A DNA stretch of 64,000 nucleotides from Centipeda flueggei ATCC 43531 (GTDB taxonomy: Bacteria > Bacillota > Negativicutes > Selenomonadales > Selenomonadaceae), in contig NZ_GG694006.1 in the NCBI RefSeq assembly GCF_000160695.1, positions 871,803-935,802 of the forward strand. Direction: 5' to 3'. Position numbers and translations under genes: made by a program. The notes beneath the pieces are model-generated. The model was not told the origin of the DNA, did no database searches, and saw nothing but the letters and a program-made list of their open reading frames with translations. The first letter of the stretch is position 1. Every line of letters starts with the position of its first letter. This document shows, in pieces, positions 1 through 8,270 of the stretch.

Positions 1-2496
1 TTTGACCGTGCCGCCCTTGATGGTCACGCGGTTGCCCTCTGCAACGCCGTCCGCCTTGCCGGTAAAGCCGCCGTTGATATTCTCAATCGAACCGGTGCCC
101 GTGTTCTCGACGATGACGCGGTTCTCCTTGGAGTCGGCTGCGCCGTTGGTCTTGCCGCCGTAAACGAAGTTCAAGTTCGTCGACGGAACGCCCGTCACCG
201 TGATCTGGTTGTTGTAGGTTGTATGATTGTCGTCATATGAGATGCCGCCCGCGACCTCATTCACCGTCGACGGGTTCGTGCCATCATACGTCCACTCGCT
301 GTTGCGCCAGCGGTTCGTGCGCAGTGTGACGGCGGTCGCCGTCCCGGAGTCCGAATCCGTACGCATAACGGATTCGTAGTCGGAGTTCGGATCGGTGATA
401 AGATTACGCGCACTGTAATTTGAGAACTGCAGTGCGTTCACAGCATTCGATTTGAGCAGCGTAACCTCTCGATTCGGCTGCACGGCACTGGTCAGGCTCT
501 CCGCAAGAACCTTGACCTTCTCCCAGTCCACCGTTCCGCCAAGGCCGTCGTTATTGACGGTCAGCATGGTCGAGCCGTCTGTGATGTCATCATTCATATG
601 AAAGTTGACGTTCTCGAAATTGCGGACGCTCTTGACGACGGCATTCTTCGCCTTGACATTGAGGGTATTGCGCGTTGCCGCCCTGTTGCCGCCGGAGATG
701 TTGCTCGCCGAGAGCGTCGTGCCTGAAAGGTCATGATGCGTGTCGTCGCCGAGGTTGACCGTGTTGTTCTCTGTCGTGCCGTCCGCTTTCCACGAGTATC
801 CGCCATAAATATTGGAGCTGAACGTACCGCCCGCAATCGTAACAGTATTGTTGTTTACCGTAAATGTCTCTGTGCTGGAAGGATCACCACCCGCACCACC
901 ATAGATGACATTTTGGAAGGTACCGCCCGTAAGCGCAACCTTATTGCCTGTCACCGTTCCGGACTTATTCGAATATCCGCCGTAAATGGTTTCTTGGAAC
1001 GTGCCGCCTGCAATGGCAACGCTATTATCCGTCACCGTTCCAGTATTATGGGAATAGCCGCCGTATATCGTTTCCTCGACAGTACTGCTGCCCGATACGG
1101 TGACGATATTCCCCGTCACACTGCCGTTTGTGGAATCATATCCGCCCGTTATGGCTTTTTTAATTGTACTGCCCGAAATGTTGATCTGGTTGCCCGATGC
1201 AGTGCCGCCGTCCACAGTGCTTCCACCGTTCACAAAGCCCTCAGCTGTGCTGTCCGTAATCGTGACAATATTTCCCGTAGCCTTTCCATTGGCACCCGAG
1301 ACCTGCCCACCGGTAATATCTTTCTTGACCGTACCGCTTGTAACCGTAACCTTGTTGCCGGTCACGGTTGTACCCGTCCCTCCTTTCGCACCGACGGCAT
1401 GCCCCTTCACCGTGCCGCCCTCGATGCGGATTTCATTGCCCTCTGCCGTGTCACCGGCGTCATCGATTCTGCCGCCATAGACCGACCAGTCAGCATGCCC
1501 CTTGACGGTGAAGATGTTGCGGTTCGCAGCCCCCTTTGCCCAACCGGCGTACGAGTTGTCATCGACCCAGCCGCCCGTCTCGATGGTGACGGTATTGCCC
1601 TCAGCCTTACCCGTCGCCGAATCAGCACGTCCGCCGTAGATTCCCTTCACCTTGCCTGCCGCACCAATCGTGACATGGTTGTTGACCGCATTGCCGCCTC
1701 CTGCTGCATGCGCACCATAAACGGTCAGGTCCGTATTGGTGAGATTGCTGACCGTAACACTGTTGTTTTCCGCTTTGCCGGAACCTGCAGTATATGCACC
1801 AAAAACGTTTGTGCCGCCGCTCTTCGTGAATGCGCCGCCCGAGATCGTCAGCGTATTTCCCGTGATATCCGCACTGCTCGTTGTGCTTCGTATGATGCCG
1901 CCCATCGCCTCATCTTTGAGCGTACCACCCGTGATGGTGACAGAGTTGCCCGTGACGGCCCCCGTCCCTGCCGTTCCGCCGCCCTGAACATCACCCTCCA
2001 CAGTGCCGTCCACGACCGTAACGGAGTTGCCCGTGACCGCATTGGTCGCGGATGTGCCATTAAAGCCGCCGTAGATGGAATCCTTCGACAGCCCGTTATT
2101 GAAAAATACTTTATTGTTGGTGACTGCACCCGTTCCGCTGACGCCGCCGTAGATCATGCTTTGCCCATTGCCGTTGCTGACCTGCAGGCCATGAATCGTG
2201 AGCGTATTGCCCGTGACATCGGATGCTGTATCGGTCTTTCCGCCGCCGGAGATAATGCCGTAGGTGCTGGCCGGCCGATTCGTTACTCCCGCCGTCCCAA
2301 TCTTAATGCTGTTATCACTCATGAAGCCCGTCTGATCCGAGCCCTCAAAGCCATTGATACTGCTCGCCGTCACTGTGTGGTCGTGAGTTTCCGCTGCATG
2401 TGCAGGCTGTGCAGAGAACAGGAGTCCTCCACCCGTGGACAGTCCGAGTGCAACATAGGCGGCCAGCTGTCGCCGTGCCTTCAATCCGTTGAACAT
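1..2496 (-). CDS. Repeat-rich autotransporter-like surface adhesin, N-terminal part (3' end outside window)
   Basis: An open minus-strand frame of 832 codons starts at an ATG behind a good RBS (AAAGGAG) and runs off the left edge without a stop. Residues 1-35 look like a long signal peptide: basic start, hydrophobic core, and AHA before AE as a possible cleavage site. The rest is built of degenerate repeats of roughly 27-33 residues carrying IYGG, VTGN and VTITGGT-like motifs, rich in Gly, Thr, Asn and Val and with almost no Cys. Such repeats are expected to fold as a right-handed beta-helix, as in type V autotransporter passenger domains of Selenomonas, Veillonella and Fusobacterium. A C-terminal beta-barrel would be expected beyond the window but cannot be seen. 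The role in adhesion is inferred from architecture only. A large plus-strand frame over 733-2517 is a shadow of this gene. Confidence 0.8.
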   Translation of the reverse strand, partial: MFNGLKARRQLAAYVALGLSTGGGLLFSAQPAHAAETHDHTVTASSINGFEGSDQTGFMSDNSIKIGTAGVTNRPASTYGIISGGGKTDTASDVTGNTLTIHGLQVSNGNGQSMIYGGVSGTGAVTNNKVFFNNGLSKDSIYGGFNGTSATNAVTGNSVTVVDGTVEGDVQGGGTAGTGAVTGNSVTITGGTLKDEAMGGIIRSTTSSADITGNTLTISGGAFTKSGGTNVFGAYTAGSGKAENNSVTVSNLTNTDLTVYGAHAAGGGNAVNNHVTIGAAGKVKGIYGGRADSATGKAEGNTVTIETGGWVDDNSYAGWAKGAANRNIFTVKGHADWSVYGGRIDDAGDTAEGNEIRIEGGTVKGHAVGAKGGTGTTVTGNKVTVTSGTVKKDITGGQVSGANGKATGNIVTITDSTAEGFVNGGSTVDGGTASGNQINISGSTIKKAITGGYDSTNGSVTGNIVTVSGSSTVEETIYGGYSHNTGTVTDNSVAIAGGTFQETIYGGYSNKSGTVTGNKVALTGGTFQNVIYGGAGGDPSSTETFTVNNNTVTIAGGTFSSNIYGGYSWKADGTTENNTVNLGDDTHHDLSGTTLSASNISGGNRAATRNTLNVKAKNAVVKSVRNFENVNFHMNDDITDGSTMLTVNNDGLGGTVDWEKVKVLAESLTSAVQPNREVTLLKSNAVNALQFSNYSARNLITDPNSDYESVMRTDSDSGTATAVTLRTNRWRNSEWTYDGTNPSTVNEVAGGISYDDNHTTYNNQITVTGVPSTNLNFVYGGKTNGAADSKENRVIVENTGTGSIENINGGFTGKADGVAEGNRVTIKGGTVK

Positions 2497-2598
2497 TTGA
2501 TTCTCCAACTCCTTTGATGCAAGAACACCTTTCATGACAGCAAAACCACAGAAAGCGGCGAATTGACCCGTGCCTCCTGCATACTGCCCGAACAACTT

Positions 2599-2623
2599 AG
2601 GGAACATCAGCCTGATGTTCCCT
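2599..2623 (-). promoter_or_regulatory. Perfect 11-bp palindrome in the adhesin leader
   Basis: AGGGAACATCA and TGATGTTCCCT are perfect inverted repeats around a 3-base loop. They lie about 20 bases downstream of the predicted transcription start and about 100 bases before the adhesin ATG. No T-run follows on either strand, so it does not look like a simple terminator. It could be an operator or a 5' stabilising hairpin in the long leader. Confidence 0.5.
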
Positions 2624-2649
2624 ATAAAAAACATTTTTCTATGCTGTGT

Positions 2650-2679
2650 ATTATACCACGAGGTTTTTTTTCATGTCAA
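2650..2679 (-). promoter_or_regulatory. Sigma-A type promoter of the adhesin gene
   Basis: On the minus strand TTGACA (2679-2674) is followed by an 18-base spacer with an A-tract and then TATAAT (2655-2650). Both hexamers are perfect. The transcript would start near 2643 and have a leader of about 147 bases. Confidence 0.8.
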
Positions 2680-2757
2680 TCTCACGATGCGATTCCGTTC
2701 TGTTTTGTCTTTTTCAACGAGGATAAATGAGGCAGGATATTCTTTCCTGCATGTCCG

Positions 2758-3495
2758 TTAGATTCTTCCTCCGTAAATCACGCGAATCTCCTCTGTATAC
2801 TGCCCCTGTGCATCGCGCACGATCAGCGCGGGCTCGTGACGCATTCCTGTGAGTGCGGCTCCTTTGACCGCCTCAATGAGCATGAGGTTCGGCGCTTTGT
2901 CCATGCGCGGCTGTACCATGCGCAGACGCTTCATGGCAAGCCCCGCTGCATGGAGCGCGGGGATGATCTCACCGAGCCGCTCGGGCAGGTGAACCATGGC
3001 AAGCCTGCCGCCATGGCGCAGGGCGTACGCCGCTGCACGTACGACATCGGCGAGGGTTGCGGTGATCTCATGGCGTGCGGCTGCACGTCCCCCCATGCTT
3101 AGCGCACCGCGTCCGACGGGGCGGTAAGGCGGGTTCGCAAAGACGAGATCATATGCGCCGCATGAAAAAAGTGCGGAAGGGTCGCGATAGTCGCCCTCCC
3201 GCACGGTGATTTTCTCCGTGAGTCCATTCAGAGCCGCATTGCGTACGGCGAGTTCCGCCTGGACAGGATCAAGCTCCACGGCCGTTACCGCCGCCGTACG
3301 GTCGGCGATAAGAAGCGGGATAATGCCTGTCCCCGTGCCGAGGTCGAGTACGCACTCACGCCCCGTAAGCGTTGGGAAGTGCGCGAGAAGAACGGCATCC
3401 ATGGAGAAACAGAACATATCCATGCGCTGAATGATGTGCCGCCCGCCCATACACAGATCGTCCATCCGCTCCTGCGGATGCTGCAGCTCACTCAT
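2758..3495 (-). CDS. trmN6: tRNA1(Val) A37 N6-methyltransferase family protein
   Basis: This encodes a 245-residue class I SAM-dependent methyltransferase. Motif I (LDLGTGTG) binds SAM, and FANPPY is the NPPY catalytic motif of N6-adenine methylases. The family (YfiC/TrmN6, B. subtilis YabB) methylates A37 of tRNA. The gene is last in the yaaR-holB-ricT-trmN6 cluster, the same order as in Bacillus, which supports the assignment. Its start overlaps the end of ricT by 8 bases, so translation is probably coupled. An in-frame ATG four codons upstream (3507) is possible, since neither start has a strong RBS. Confidence 0.85.
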   Translation of the reverse strand: MSELQHPQERMDDLCMGGRHIIQRMDMFCFSMDAVLLAHFPTLTGRECVLDLGTGTGIIPLLIADRTAAVTAVELDPVQAELAVRNAALNGLTEKITVREGDYRDPSALFSCGAYDLVFANPPYRPVGRGALSMGGRAAARHEITATLADVVRAAAYALRHGGRLAMVHLPERLGEIIPALHAAGLAMKRLRMVQPRMDKAPNLMLIEAVKGAALTGMRHEPALIVRDAQGQYTEEIRVIYGGRI

Positions 3496-4546
3496 TCGCG
3501 GAATCATCACGGCGGAAGCTGCGCTGCTGTGGGCGGCTGCGCCGACCGCTGTTCGTGCGGCGCGCGCCGCCCGTGCTCTTTCCCTGCGGACGCGGCGAGC
3601 GATCGCTGCGCTCACCGCTGCGGCGTCGGTTCGTGCTGTGCGGCCTGCGTTCTCCCGACTCACGCGGTGGACGCTCCGTCCGCGCTGCAGGTACAGGACG
3701 GACAGCAGTTTCCTCTGCATTCTCCTCGATGCGGACGATATCCTCCCATGCAGAGACGAGCGTCTTTCCATCGTCCAGCAGGATGGTCGCCGTACGCCTC
3801 TGCTCATGCACCGAGACAACACGCCCCTCGCCCTCATCGGCAGCGACGCGGTCGTTCTGCGCGGGGATATACTCCTCTTTCTTCTTTACACACATGCAGC
3901 CGCCGCATCCGTAGCCCTCGCTCTCATACTTCAGGCAGCACATAAGGCGTCCACAGATCCCAGAGATCTTCGTCGGATTGAGCGAAAGATTCTGCTCCTT
4001 TGCCATACGGATCGAGACAGGGACGAAGTCGTCAAGGAATGTCGCACAGCAGAGCGGCCGTCCGCAGCAGCCCATGCCCCCCATCATCTTTGCCTCGTCG
4101 CGCACACCGATCTGGCGCAGCTCGATGCGCGTACGAAATACACTCGCCAGTTCCCGCACAAGCTGGCGGAAGTCTACGCGGCCGTCTGCCGTGAAGTAAA
4201 AGAGCATCTTCGAGAGGTCAAAGGTAAGTTCGACACTCACGAGTTTCATCTTCAGACCGAGTTCCTGAATTTTCTCCTCACAGACCGTGCGCGCTTCGAT
4301 CTCACGTGCACGGTTCTCCTCGACGCGCGCGCGGTCGGAGGCATCTGCGCGGCGATGAACGACACGCAGATGCGGCGGCACCGCCTCATCCGGCACGTCG
4401 TGCGGGGCAACGACAACTTTGCCGCACTCCATTCCGCGCACAGTCTCTACAATGACGTAGTCGCCTTCAGCAAGGGAAAGATGCCCCTGCCCGAACGTAT
4501 ATATCTTGCCCGCCGACTTGAAGCGGACACCAACCACCATTTGCAA
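3488..4546 (-). CDS. ricT: RicT/PSP1 (YaaT) family Fe-S protein with basic C-terminal tail
   Basis: Residues 1-270 match the PSP1/RicT family. The VVGVRFKSAGK start resembles B. subtilis YaaT. A Cys cluster (C160, C161, C166, C167, C198, C203, C204 and a CGGCMC stretch near 214-219) fits the iron-sulfur centre of the Ric complex. RicT in Bacillus acts with RicA and RicF in RNase Y-dependent mRNA maturation. This 352-residue protein is longer than the Bacillus form (about 275) because of a low-complexity Arg/Ser/Pro tail from about residue 280, likely disordered and perhaps RNA-binding. GGAGG precedes a TTG start by 5 bases. The ATG two codons later is an alternative. Confidence 0.88.
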   Translation of the reverse strand: MQMVVGVRFKSAGKIYTFGQGHLSLAEGDYVIVETVRGMECGKVVVAPHDVPDEAVPPHLRVVHRRADASDRARVEENRAREIEARTVCEEKIQELGLKMKLVSVELTFDLSKMLFYFTADGRVDFRQLVRELASVFRTRIELRQIGVRDEAKMMGGMGCCGRPLCCATFLDDFVPVSIRMAKEQNLSLNPTKISGICGRLMCCLKYESEGYGCGGCMCVKKKEEYIPAQNDRVAADEGEGRVVSVHEQRRTATILLDDGKTLVSAWEDIVRIEENAEETAVRPVPAARTERPPRESGERRPHSTNRRRSGERSDRSPRPQGKSTGGARRTNSGRRSRPQQRSFRRDDSANE

Positions 4547-4615
4547 ATCTTCCTCCTAGGTATATCTCTGCGGCAATCACGACGGACTGCATGCTCCGTC
4601 CCTCCTGCCCTGCCA

Positions 4616-5656
4616 TCACCCCATCACCTGCCGTGCACGCAGAAAGAATGCCTCCGCCTGCAGGGCAGGGTTTACATTCGCACCAAAGCGGCGCAGGAGC
4701 ACCCCCGCCTCCTCCATGAGCAAGAGCACACGTTGACGCGGCATGGCAGGAAGAAGCTCCGTCAGCTCCGCCCGACGATCCACATGGTATAATTCTGCTG
4801 CCGCATTCTCACGGAGAACCAGCAAATCGCGCAGCGCCATCTGCAGATAGCCGAGCCAAGCGGCACGTTCGTCATAGGAACGCCCCCCCAGCTGCTCCGC
4901 ATGTTTCCATATATCCTCAATGCGCAGCGTTTCAAGTATCGTAAGAAACGAGAGTGCATCATCGCGCAGGGAAAGCCCCTCTGCCGCCAGTGTCTCAGCA
5001 CGCCCGAGGCTGCCGTCAGCAAGAGCGGCAATCGTCTCCGCATGCGCTATGCCGCGCCTCTGCAGTTCCGCTGCAATCTCCGCGCGCGGCAGTGGGCCGA
5101 ACGCAATGCGGACGGCACGGGAGCGAATGGTCGGCAAGACCGCATCCCATGCATCCGTCACAAGCAAAAAGAGTACCGTTGCGGGAGGCTCCTCGAGGGT
5201 CTTGAGCAGGCGGTTCGCCGCAACCTCGTTCATGCTGTGCACCCCGTCGATCAGAATGATACGGCGCCCCGCCCTCTGCGGCGACTCACTCGCGGCAATG
5301 AGGATATCCCGCACAGCATCGGCACGGATCATTGCGGCGCCCTTTCCGCGCGCCTCCGGTATGACTTCGAAGTAATCGGGGTGCACGCCCGCCGCCGTCA
5401 TGCGGCAGTCATCACAGCGCCCACAGGGAGCATTTCCTTCTGCCGCACAAAGCAATGTCCGTGCGAGCACGCGTGCCGTACGGCGTTTTCCAATCCCTGC
5501 CGCCCCCGTAAAGATCAGTGCGTGCGGCAGATGTCCATCCGCAGCGAGGCGGCGCAGACAGCGGATGATCTCCGCATGTCCGCGGATGTCCGACCAGTCG
5601 TGGGGAAATGGCTCACGCTCCTCTTCAGCGGCGGAGATTTCCTTCGTCTTCGCCAT
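4616..5656 (-). CDS. holB: DNA polymerase III delta' subunit
   Basis: The product is a clamp-loader AAA+ subunit. It has a Walker A-like GAAGIGKRR, a zinc-binding Cys cluster (CGRCDDC with an upstream Cys), and TLEEPP followed by a sensor/Arg-finger region with TIRSRA, all typical of delta'. It loads the sliding clamp at the replication fork. The ATG overlaps the yaaR stop by one base (TGATG), with an in-frame GTG one codon upstream, which indicates translational coupling. A gap of about 70 bases separates it from ricT. Its position between yaaR and ricT matches Bacillus gene order. Confidence 0.92.
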   Translation of the reverse strand: MAKTKEISAAEEEREPFPHDWSDIRGHAEIIRCLRRLAADGHLPHALIFTGAAGIGKRRTARVLARTLLCAAEGNAPCGRCDDCRMTAAGVHPDYFEVIPEARGKGAAMIRADAVRDILIAASESPQRAGRRIILIDGVHSMNEVAANRLLKTLEEPPATVLFLLVTDAWDAVLPTIRSRAVRIAFGPLPRAEIAAELQRRGIAHAETIAALADGSLGRAETLAAEGLSLRDDALSFLTILETLRIEDIWKHAEQLGGRSYDERAAWLGYLQMALRDLLVLRENAAAELYHVDRRAELTELLPAMPRQRVLLLMEEAGVLLRRFGANVNPALQAEAFFLRARQVMG

Positions 5657-6111
5657 CACATATAGAGATCGACGAGCATACCGCGGATGGCATCATGACT
5701 CGCAATGATATCCAGCTGATCAGCCTGTCCGAGGCGGATCTTTTCCGTCATCTCCTCGAGCTTCTTATCGATCTTACGCACAGAAGTATAGACCTTCTGC
5801 CGTCCGAGACGATCCCACCCCGCCTGTGTATGCAGTTCATACATGCCGCCGACTGCCTCGCCGATAAAGCTCTGAATGAGCGCTCGATACGAACGAAGTT
5901 CCTCATACGTCGGCGACTTCGACAGACGTGCCCCCTGCTCATCAATCTTTTCCAGCAGGCGATCCATCGCCTCGCGCGACATAGACGACTCCTGATCCGC
6001 CAGTTCCATGCTGAAATCCGTCGACGCACCGCGTACTCCTACATCACTTGCCGCACGCGGCATACTCAGCGAAGTACTCTGTGAAATGCTGCTGTCTATC
6101 TTCATCGCCAT
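5656..6111 (-). CDS. yaaR: YaaR (DUF327) family protein
   Basis: This is a 151-residue, mostly helical protein. The second half (SYRALIQSFIGEAV, TSVRKIDKKLEEM, LDIIASHDAIRGMLVDLY) matches the DUF327/YaaR family, whose biochemical role is unknown. It is the first gene of the yaaR-holB-ricT-trmN6 operon and has its own promoter. The Bacillus genes tmk and yaaQ upstream and yabA downstream are absent from this cluster. ATG codons at 6111 and 6105 are both plausible, and GGGATCGGGTGA lies just upstream. Confidence 0.85.
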   Translation of the reverse strand: MAMKIDSSISQSTSLSMPRAASDVGVRGASTDFSMELADQESSMSREAMDRLLEKIDEQGARLSKSPTYEELRSYRALIQSFIGEAVGGMYELHTQAGWDRLGRQKVYTSVRKIDKKLEEMTEKIRLGQADQLDIIASHDAIRGMLVDLYM

Positions 6112-6148
6112 CGCGTTCACCCGATCCCTTTTCTGTGTTGATTGTTTT

Positions 6149-6177
6149 ATTATATCTTGAAGACACGGTAAAGTCAA
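6149..6177 (-). promoter_or_regulatory. Promoter of the yaaR-holB-ricT-trmN6 operon
   Basis: TTGACT (6177-6172), a 17-base spacer and TATAAT (6154-6149) on the minus strand give a near-consensus sigma-A promoter about 35 bases before yaaR. Confidence 0.8.
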
Positions 6178-6186
6178 AGGACGAAA

Positions 6187-6215
6187 TTGACTTTGCCGCC
6201 GCAGTTTGTTATTCT
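6187..6215 (+). promoter_or_regulatory. Divergent promoter of the PilZ gene
   Basis: TTGACT, a 17-base spacer and TATTCT read toward the PilZ gene. Its -35 lies only 9 bases from the -35 of the opposite promoter, a compact back-to-back arrangement. The leader would be about 90 bases long. Confidence 0.6.
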
Positions 6216-6314
6216 TATAAGATAGTACAGAAGTCACGTATAAATAAGCTTCGCCAAATCGTATGTGCGGATGATCCGGCGTGTGGATGATTGATCTTGA
6301 GAAAGGAACAATCT

Positions 6315-7040
6315 ATGGTCATCGAGGGAGAAAAACTCATCAAATTACTGAAACATGACGCTTCCATTCATATTATCGACACTGAACTTGAGGTTGATTA
6401 CTATGGAACCGTTGAACTCAGCGAGGAAGAACAGGCGGCAGGAGCCCCCGCCGGAGCACTCAGCGTGCGTCTCGACATTCCCGCAGACAAGTTCATCGAT
6501 ACCCCCCCGCCCGGTCATGTTTTTCATTGTCACCTCACAGGCGCAGGCTGCGTCTACCACTTTGTCGTTGCCTATCATGCAGCCTCCCAGCTGCCCGACA
6601 CGATCTGGTATCTTGATCTCCCTAAGAGTGCCGAGCGCATTCAGCTGCGGGATTTCGTCCGCATCCCTATCCCGCACACCATCGAGGTAAAGCTCGCGGG
6701 CGATCACGGCAGTCTCAAAGATTTCCACGAGATGCACCTCATCGATATCAGCGGCGGCGGACTCTGCTTCGTTCACAAGGAGCCGCTGCTCGAGAATACG
6801 CCTGTCGTTGTACGGGTACCCGATCTGCCGCATATCGGTACACTGGAGACCGAAGGAACAATCCGCCGCTCCACCCCCATTGAGACAAACCTCGGCACCA
6901 CATACCACATCGGCGTCACGTTCACCGCACTCTCGACGCGCGAGCGCGATCATCTCGTACAGAGCATCTACCAACTCCAGCAAAGCTATCTGCGGAAAGG
7001 GCTGAGAATCCCGCAACTCGACCACAGGCGAAAGCATTGA
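6315..7040 (+). CDS. PilZ-domain c-di-GMP receptor, YcgR-like
   Basis: The 241-residue protein has an N-terminal beta-rich YcgR-N-like domain (about 1-105) and a C-terminal PilZ domain (about 108-235). The two c-di-GMP binding motifs are present: RxxxR as R112-R116 (RDFVR) and DxSxxG as D144-S146-G149 (DISGGG). Proteins of this layout bind c-di-GMP and brake or retune the flagellar motor. A motility role fits the flagellar operon in this window but is not proven. The start is the ATG behind AAAGGA with 7-base spacing. An in-frame TTG at 6291 lacks a better RBS. The gene ends just before a strong terminator and appears monocistronic. Confidence 0.88.
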   Translation: MVIEGEKLIKLLKHDASIHIIDTELEVDYYGTVELSEEEQAAGAPAGALSVRLDIPADKFIDTPPPGHVFHCHLTGAGCVYHFVVAYHAASQLPDTIWYLDLPKSAERIQLRDFVRIPIPHTIEVKLAGDHGSLKDFHEMHLIDISGGGLCFVHKEPLLENTPVVVRVPDLPHIGTLETEGTIRRSTPIETNLGTTYHIGVTFTALSTRERDHLVQSIYQLQQSYLRKGLRIPQLDHRRKH

Positions 7041-7047
7041 TAAAGAA

Positions 7048-7093
7048 AAAAGAGCTGTAACAGGAAGGGAACCCTTCGTGTTACAGCTCTTTT
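7048..7093. terminator. Strong intrinsic terminator, probably bidirectional
   Basis: AAAAGAGCTGTAAC (7048-7061) pairs perfectly with GTTACAGCTCTTTT (7080-7093), and T-runs occur in both directions. It lies between the convergent PilZ gene and the YbjN paralogues. Confidence 0.85.
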
Positions 7094-7136
7094 CTTTTGT
7101 CTTCGGATGCGGCGCCCGGCACCGCACCTGAGGCGC

Positions 7137-7622
7137 TCACGTCCACCGCAGCTTCATGAGAGCCGGATAGACCTCTTCGAGCACCTGAAGCCCGACGCCG
7201 ACCATCGACATGAAGCTGTCCACTTGGAAAACGCCGTCATGCAGATCGAGCGGCAGATCGATATCCACCACAACATCCTGCTCATCATCCACCACAAACT
7301 TCACATAGCGGTACTCGCTGTTCCATTCATTGAGCTTCTCATGAAAAACCGTCGGATCGGATTTCTCATCAAGCCGCACCATACCGAAGTACTTAATTTT
7401 GATGAAGTCATTGGTGTCGCCGTTTTCCGTTACCACGATGGCAATACTTACGACACTGCCGTTGTCCAGCTGCTGACGCATACGGAGAATATGATCCTCT
7501 CCGTCTTCGGAGGTGTCCTCCCCGTAGTTCAGCCCCTGTTTCTCAAACTCTGCTTTGATCGCCTCGTATGCACTGTTTTTGAGTCCTTCTTCGCTTCCGC
7601 TGAAGCCGTCAAAAAGTCCCAT
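7137..7622 (-). CDS. YbjN-like domain protein, paralogue 1
   Basis: This is a 161-residue soluble acidic protein starting MGLFDGF. It shares a core with the adjacent upstream gene: an EYRYVKF stretch followed by VVVDIDLPLDLH. The fold resembles the YbjN / type III secretion chaperone-like family, which has no assigned enzymatic activity. The start is set by GGAGG 6 bases upstream. It lies 25 bases downstream of paralogue 2 in the same direction, so the pair looks like a tandem duplication in one operon. No signal peptide or membrane segment is present. Confidence 0.7.
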   Translation of the reverse strand: MGLFDGFSGSEEGLKNSAYEAIKAEFEKQGLNYGEDTSEDGEDHILRMRQQLDNGSVVSIAIVVTENGDTNDFIKIKYFGMVRLDEKSDPTVFHEKLNEWNSEYRYVKFVVDDEQDVVVDIDLPLDLHDGVFQVDSFMSMVGVGLQVLEEVYPALMKLRWT

Positions 7623-7647
7623 AAAGATCCTCCGTTCAACGCGCGTA

Positions 7648-8169
7648 TCATTCTGACGCCCGTGCACGCGGGCGATGTCCCCGTTCGCACAGTCCGATCA
7701 GACTTTCATGAACCTGCTCCACAGCGCGCATCCCGACAGCCATCATGGCGATGACAGCATTCGGCTTAAACTCACCCTTGTGGAGATCGAGCGGCAGGTC
7801 GATATCGACGACCACATCCTGATCGCTGTCGAGACAGAACTTGACGTAGCGGTACTCAGCGTTCCATCCGTTGAGCTTCGCAAGCAGCTCCGCACGATTG
7901 CTGCTCTCCTCGAGATAGGCAATATCATAAATCTTGATCTTGATAAAACCGTCCGCATGATTGTACTCACGCACAGCGATAACAACAGTGACAGGCTCGT
8001 CATTCTCGAGCTCATTGCGCATATAGAAGTAAGCTTCTTTGCGCGTCTCGTCACTTTCCTCACTTTCCTCATAGTTCCATTCGTTGCGATCGAGCTCAGC
8101 TCTGATGGCCTTGCGAATGCCCATCCCAGCCGACTCAACATCGCCTTGAAACCCATCAAAGAGTCCCAT
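7648..8169 (-). CDS. YbjN-like domain protein, paralogue 2
   Basis: This 173-residue protein is homologous along its length to the next gene downstream. It has the same MGLFDGF start, an EYRYVKFCLD segment and an identical VVVDIDLPLDLH block. It has an insert rich in Glu and Ser near residues 35-50 and a basic C-terminal tail. The start is the ATG 6 bases after GGAGGGG. Another ATG four codons upstream lacks an RBS. It is probably cotranscribed with the NlpC/P60 gene, whose stop lies 101 bases upstream. The function is unknown. Confidence 0.7.
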   Translation of the reverse strand: MGLFDGFQGDVESAGMGIRKAIRAELDRNEWNYEESEESDETRKEAYFYMRNELENDEPVTVVIAVREYNHADGFIKIKIYDIAYLEESSNRAELLAKLNGWNAEYRYVKFCLDSDQDVVVDIDLPLDLHKGEFKPNAVIAMMAVGMRAVEQVHESLIGLCERGHRPRARASE

Positions 8170-8270
8170 TGTCCCCTCCATATTCACCCTCTGCTGAGGG
8201 CACAGTCCCCATATTCTGAGAAATCGCGGATAAACGTGCCAAGAACGAGCACTGATGTTACCCGTCATTC

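Noticed and set aside
733-2517. Long plus-strand frame of 594 codons
   Set aside because: It is antisense to the repeat adhesin, has no RBS, and reflects the codon bias and repeats of the real gene.
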